Shown here piece after piece: positions 6,411-8,370 of a stretch of 8,370 nucleotides of DNA. The stretch covers positions 6,338 to 14,707 of the forward strand of contig PLKU01000449.1 of the NCBI GenBank assembly GCA_003140705.1, read 5' to 3'. The translations under genes and the position numbers were made by a program. The notes under the pieces were generated by a model. It saw nothing but the letters and a program-made list of their open reading frames with translations. It was not told the origin of the DNA and searched no databases. Position 1 is the first letter of the stretch. Every line of letters starts with the position of its first letter. The stretch is from Acidobacteriaceae bacterium (GTDB lineage: Bacteria; Acidobacteriota; Terriglobia; Terriglobales; Acidobacteriaceae).

Positions 6411-7820
6411 CTACTCCTCAGCGGCATTCAACATCGCTGCCAGGCTCCGCTCCACATCTTCCTTCGTTGTGGCCCAGGACGAGACACTGATTCGCATTGC
6501 GGTGTGTCCCTGCCATTTGGTCGACCCGCACCAGCAGGTCCCTTCCGCCTGGAGGCGTTCAATGGTCCGCAACGTCCGCTCCGCTGAACCAAAGGAAACC
6601 AGCACTTGGTTGATGACCACGTCGTTTAGCACCTCGTAGCCCGCTGCCCTCAACCCAGCGGCAAAGCGCCGCGCGTGGCTGGACGTCCGCTCGATGATCT
6701 CGGCCATCCCCGACCGCCCCAGAGACCGCAACCCCGCCCAAAGCTCCACGCCACGCGCTCGCCGCGAGAGCTCAGGATTGTAGTCCGAGGGTTCACGCTG
6801 CTCTCCCATGGCCAGGTAGGAAGCACGAATCGACATGGCCGCCCGCAGCAAACTCGGGTCCCGCGCCAGCGCAATGCCACAGTCGTAGCCAATGTTTGGC
6901 CATTTGTGCCCATCCGTCGCCCAGGAGTCGGCAAGCTCAAATCCCTTTGTCAGCTTGCGATATTCCGGCGAAGCCGCCGCCCACAACCCAAAGGCCCCAT
7001 CCACATGAATCCAGGTTCCCGCCGCTCGCGCCGCAGGACAAATCGCCGCCGCCGGATCGAAGGCGCCTGTATTCACATTCCCCGCCTGCAAGCAGAGGAT
7101 CGTCTGCGCATCCAGGTGGGGCAGTGCATCCGCTTTCATCTGGCCCTGGCCGTCTACCGGCACGCGCACCACCCTCTTCCTCCCCAAGCCCAACAATCCA
7201 AGTGCTTTAAAAAGAGAAGGGTGTGCCTCCTCGCCAACCACAACCCTGATCTCCGGAGCCCCAAACAGCCCGTCGGCCTCCACGTCCCACCCGGCGCGCG
7301 CCAGCAGCGCATGCCGAGCCGCCGCCAGTGCGGACAAGTTGGCCATGGTTGCCCCAGTTACCACCGCTCCCCCGGTTCCCTCCGGAAGCGCCAGCAGATC
7401 ACGCACCCATTCAAGGGCAATCTCTTCCAGCACGATTGCCGCGGGCGACGCCACAAACGTAGCCGCATTCTGATCCCAGGCGCTTACCAACCAACCCGCC
7501 GCCAGGGACGCCGGCAGGCTGCCGCCAATCACGTAGCCGAAAAAGCGCCCGCCCGCCTGCGCCATCGTCGCCGGCGACCCGTAGGTATCAAGCAGATGCA
7601 GCACCGTCTCAGCGCTGGTCGGCCCCGGCGGCAGTGGTCCCCGCAAAGCGTTCAGCGCAGCAATCGCCTCTGGCGTGGCCGCAACCGGCCGCTTGTCCAG
7701 ACCCTCCAGGTAGTCCATCGCATCCCGCGCGGCCCGCTTCAACAGAGCGGTCCGCGTCTCTGCAGCCTTTGCCCCCGGCAAAGACGAATGCGGCGAATGA
7801 GTAGGTCGAGAGGCTGCCAT
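6411..7820 (-). CDS. Group II PLP-dependent amino-acid decarboxylase
   Basis: Fold-type I PLP enzyme predicted to convert an L-amino acid to its amine and CO2 in the cytoplasm. Numbered from the ATG at 7820 (469 aa), the phosphate-binding segment 'TGATMANLSAL' is at 155-165. H200 ('EEAHPS') stacks on the PLP ring, D274 ('HVDGAFG') contacts the pyridine nitrogen, and K306 ('TDGHKWPN') forms the Schiff base. Y335 ('ASYLAMG') lies 29 residues after the lysine, the spacing of Lys303 and Tyr332 in mammalian DOPA decarboxylase. That loop tyrosine argues for decarboxylation rather than oxidative deamination. The C-terminal 'RISVSSWATTKEDV' is typical. The frame extends to a GTG at 7841 (476 aa); neither start has a Shine-Dalgarno sequence. 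The substrate cannot be read from sequence: aromatic amino acid, glutamate, aspartate and diaminobutyrate relatives all share these motifs. It is monocistronic as far as visible. Confidence 0.9.
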   Translation of the reverse strand: MAASRPTHSPHSSLPGAKAAETRTALLKRAARDAMDYLEGLDKRPVAATPEAIAALNALRGPLPPGPTSAETVLHLLDTYGSPATMAQAGGRFFGYVIGGSLPASLAAGWLVSAWDQNAATFVASPAAIVLEEIALEWVRDLLALPEGTGGAVVTGATMANLSALAAARHALLARAGWDVEADGLFGAPEIRVVVGEEAHPSLFKALGLLGLGRKRVVRVPVDGQGQMKADALPHLDAQTILCLQAGNVNTGAFDPAAAICPAARAAGTWIHVDGAFGLWAAASPEYRKLTKGFELADSWATDGHKWPNIGYDCGIALARDPSLLRAAMSIRASYLAMGEQREPSDYNPELSRRARGVELWAGLRSLGRSGMAEIIERTSSHARRFAAGLRAAGYEVLNDVVINQVLVSFGSAERTLRTIERLQAEGTCWCGSTKWQGHTAMRISVSSWATTKEDVERSLAAMLNAAEE

Positions 7821-7825
7821 AGATA

Positions 7826-7841
7826 GTGCTGAGTCTAGCAC
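7826..7841. repeat. Inverted repeat at the decarboxylase start
   Basis: GTGCT and AGCAC form 5-bp arms around a 6-nt centre, ending 5 nt before the ATG at 7820 and covering the alternative GTG start at 7841. In RNA it would be a small hairpin next to the initiation codon; in DNA it could be an operator. Confidence 0.3.
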
Positions 7842-7870
7842 CGGGCTTAATCGCAGCCTGAGTTACTCTC

Positions 7871-7893
7871 GCGATCGTATATACAACTATCGC
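7871..7893 (-). promoter_or_regulatory. Palindromic AT-rich site upstream of the decarboxylase
   Basis: GCGAT (7871-7875) and ATCGC (7889-7893) flank a core containing the 8-bp palindrome GTATATAC (7877-7884). The minus-strand TATATA in the core could serve as a -10 box for the decarboxylase, but no convincing -35 box lies at the right distance. The core looks like a binding site for a GntR- or PadR-like dimer, a guess from form alone. Confidence 0.3.
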
Positions 7894-7960
7894 CAAGCGA
7901 ACATAAATTGCATATTCACATCCGGATCATGCGCTGCCCGGATATCCGCCGAACCGTACG

Positions 7961-7992
7961 GCCGCGAAAGCGGCGCCCGCCCCTCCGCGGGC
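7961..7992. repeat. Two adjoining GC-rich hairpins before the rimP promoter
   Basis: GCCGC-GAAA-GCGGC (7961-7974) is a 5-bp stem with a GNRA tetraloop. It is followed at once by GCCCGC-N6-GCGGGC (7975-7992), a 6-bp all-GC stem. The second ends 2 nt before the candidate rimP -35 box and is followed by a TTGATTTT run, so on the plus strand it could be a weak terminator insulating rimP. No plus-strand gene is visible upstream to need one. Confidence 0.4.
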
Positions 7993-7994
7993 GG

Positions 7995-8023
7995 TTGATT
8001 TTCCCTGGATTTCACCGTATGAT
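7995..8023 (+). promoter_or_regulatory. Promoter of the rimP operon
   Basis: TTGATT (7995-8000) and TATGAT (8018-8023), five of six matches to the -10 consensus, are separated by the optimal 17 nt. Transcription would begin near 8030. It is the best promoter match in the window and sits where the rimP-nusA-infB operon promoter is expected, upstream of a terminator-bearing leader. Confidence 0.6.
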
Positions 8024-8029
8024 AACGAT

Positions 8030-8193
8030 GCAGACGAATTTGTCCGCCATGGTTGTCGTGGGTAGGCCGGCTGGCGGAGAGATGAGTGGGCTTATAGCCC
8101 ACTTTTTATTTGGGCCAATTTTCAGGTCAAAAAACCGCCAGATTGGCGGGGACCCTGGCGAGCGATTCTGCATCGCACAGGTGTTGGGAACGA
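8030..8193 (+). promoter_or_regulatory. Structured 5' leader of rimP with attenuator layout
   Basis: About 164 nt of leader hold four possible stems. First, TCCGCCA (8043-8049) pairs with TGGCGGA (8072-8078). Second comes the terminator hairpin at 8085-8103. Third, CCGCCA-GAT-TGGCGG (8135-8149) competes with CGCCAG (8136-8141) pairing with CTGGCG (8155-8160). Fourth is GCGAT-N5-ATCGC (8162-8176). The CCGCCA and TGGCGG elements occur on both sides of the terminator, so TGGCGG at 8072 could also pair with CCGCCA at 8135. In many bacteria the operon containing rimP and nusA is controlled by termination in its leader, in Bacillus through NusA itself. A similar role here is inferred. Confidence 0.5.
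8085..8110 (+). terminator. Intrinsic terminator in the rimP leader
   Basis: AGTGGGC (8085-8091), loop TTATA and GCCCACT (8097-8103) form a perfect 7-bp stem followed by TTTTATT. It is a textbook intrinsic terminator that lies after the rimP promoter and 84 nt before the rimP ATG. It would therefore give a short abortive RNA of about 80 nt unless antitermination occurs. I recall very similar hairpins in front of rimP in other phyla. Confidence 0.75.
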
Positions 8194-8370
8194 ATGGCAG
8201 TTAAGCTGGACGAAATTCGATCGGCAGCACAAAGGGTGGCCGCCTCACATGGGCTCGACGTGGTGGACATCGAGTTCATCGGCCCGGCAAAGGAGCGTAC
8301 CCTCCGCATCTATCTTGAGAAGAATGCCGAGGGCCGCGCTCAACTCAAGGCGGCAATTGAAGCCGGGCTC
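8194..8370 (+). CDS. rimP: Ribosome maturation factor RimP (N-terminal part)
   Basis: The first 59 codons are present and the gene continues past the right edge. RimP binds the 30S subunit and assists its maturation in the cytoplasm. The N-terminal domain is recognisable from the helical start 'LDEIRSAAQRVAASHGLDVVDIEF' and the strand 'ERTLRIYLEK'. The residues that follow, 'NAEGRAQLKAAIEAGL', form an extended helix where many RimP proteins have only a short turn; I associate this with acidobacterial homologues. The ATG at 8194 is preceded by a weak GGGAA element (8186-8190). In most bacteria rimP is followed by nusA and infB, expected just outside the window. The upstream leader carries an intrinsic terminator, so expression is probably set by attenuation. 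Confidence 0.92.
   Translation, partial: MAVKLDEIRSAAQRVAASHGLDVVDIEFIGPAKERTLRIYLEKNAEGRAQLKAAIEAGL

Noticed and set aside
6675..7826. 383-aa plus-strand frame
   Set aside because: It is antisense to the decarboxylase, whose catalytic motifs are intact. Its own product is Arg/Pro/Gln-rich low-quality sequence typical of a shadow frame.
7887..8204. Open frames in the decarboxylase-rimP intergenic region (minus 71 aa, plus 98 aa)
   Set aside because: Both run through the hairpins, promoter and terminator, have no domain-like sequence, and the plus-strand one runs into rimP in another frame.

Overview
This window most likely comes from an acidobacterium (Acidobacteriota, class Terriglobia). 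The inference rests on moderately high GC, on the RimP start with its lineage-like 'EKNAEGRAQLKAAIEAGL' stretch, and on small secreted or membrane proteins of a kind I associate with that group. No rRNA, tRNA, CRISPR array, insertion sequence or prophage gene is visible. All genes except the last lie on the minus strand.

Region 1 (1-529): a small exported protein gene that is open in one frame except for a single in-frame TAG at codon 44. It has its own candidate promoter, with a perfect inverted repeat in the spacer. A weak stem-loop separates it from the gene upstream.

Region 2 (530-2703): a compact minus-strand cluster, in transcription order a secreted Xaa-Pro aminopeptidase (M24B), a 124-aa soluble protein of unknown function, and a four-helix membrane protein of unknown function. 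The gaps are 7 nt, then an overlap of 4 or 7 nt, so the three are probably co-translated.

Region 3 (2704-6410): two tandem paralogous cyclic-di-GMP phosphodiesterases. Each has an N-terminal membrane anchor, a periplasmic CSS-type redox sensor, a second membrane helix and a cytoplasmic EAL domain. Catalytic residues look complete in both. Each sensor has four cysteines at identical spacing. The downstream copy ends 32 nt before the peptidase start, so it may be transcribed with that cluster.

Region 4 (6411-7893): a group II PLP-dependent amino-acid decarboxylase with its lysine, aspartate, histidine and loop tyrosine in place. Several inverted repeats lie just upstream.

Region 5 (7894-8370): the divergent, plus-strand start of the rimP operon. 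A good sigma-70-type promoter is followed by a structured leader of about 164 nt containing an intrinsic terminator, then the first 59 codons of rimP. This is the classic place for transcription-attenuation control of the rimP-nusA-infB operon.

No wholly new multi-gene system is evident. The points most worth following up are the rimP leader, the twin four-cysteine CSS-EAL proteins, and the amber codon in the small exported protein.
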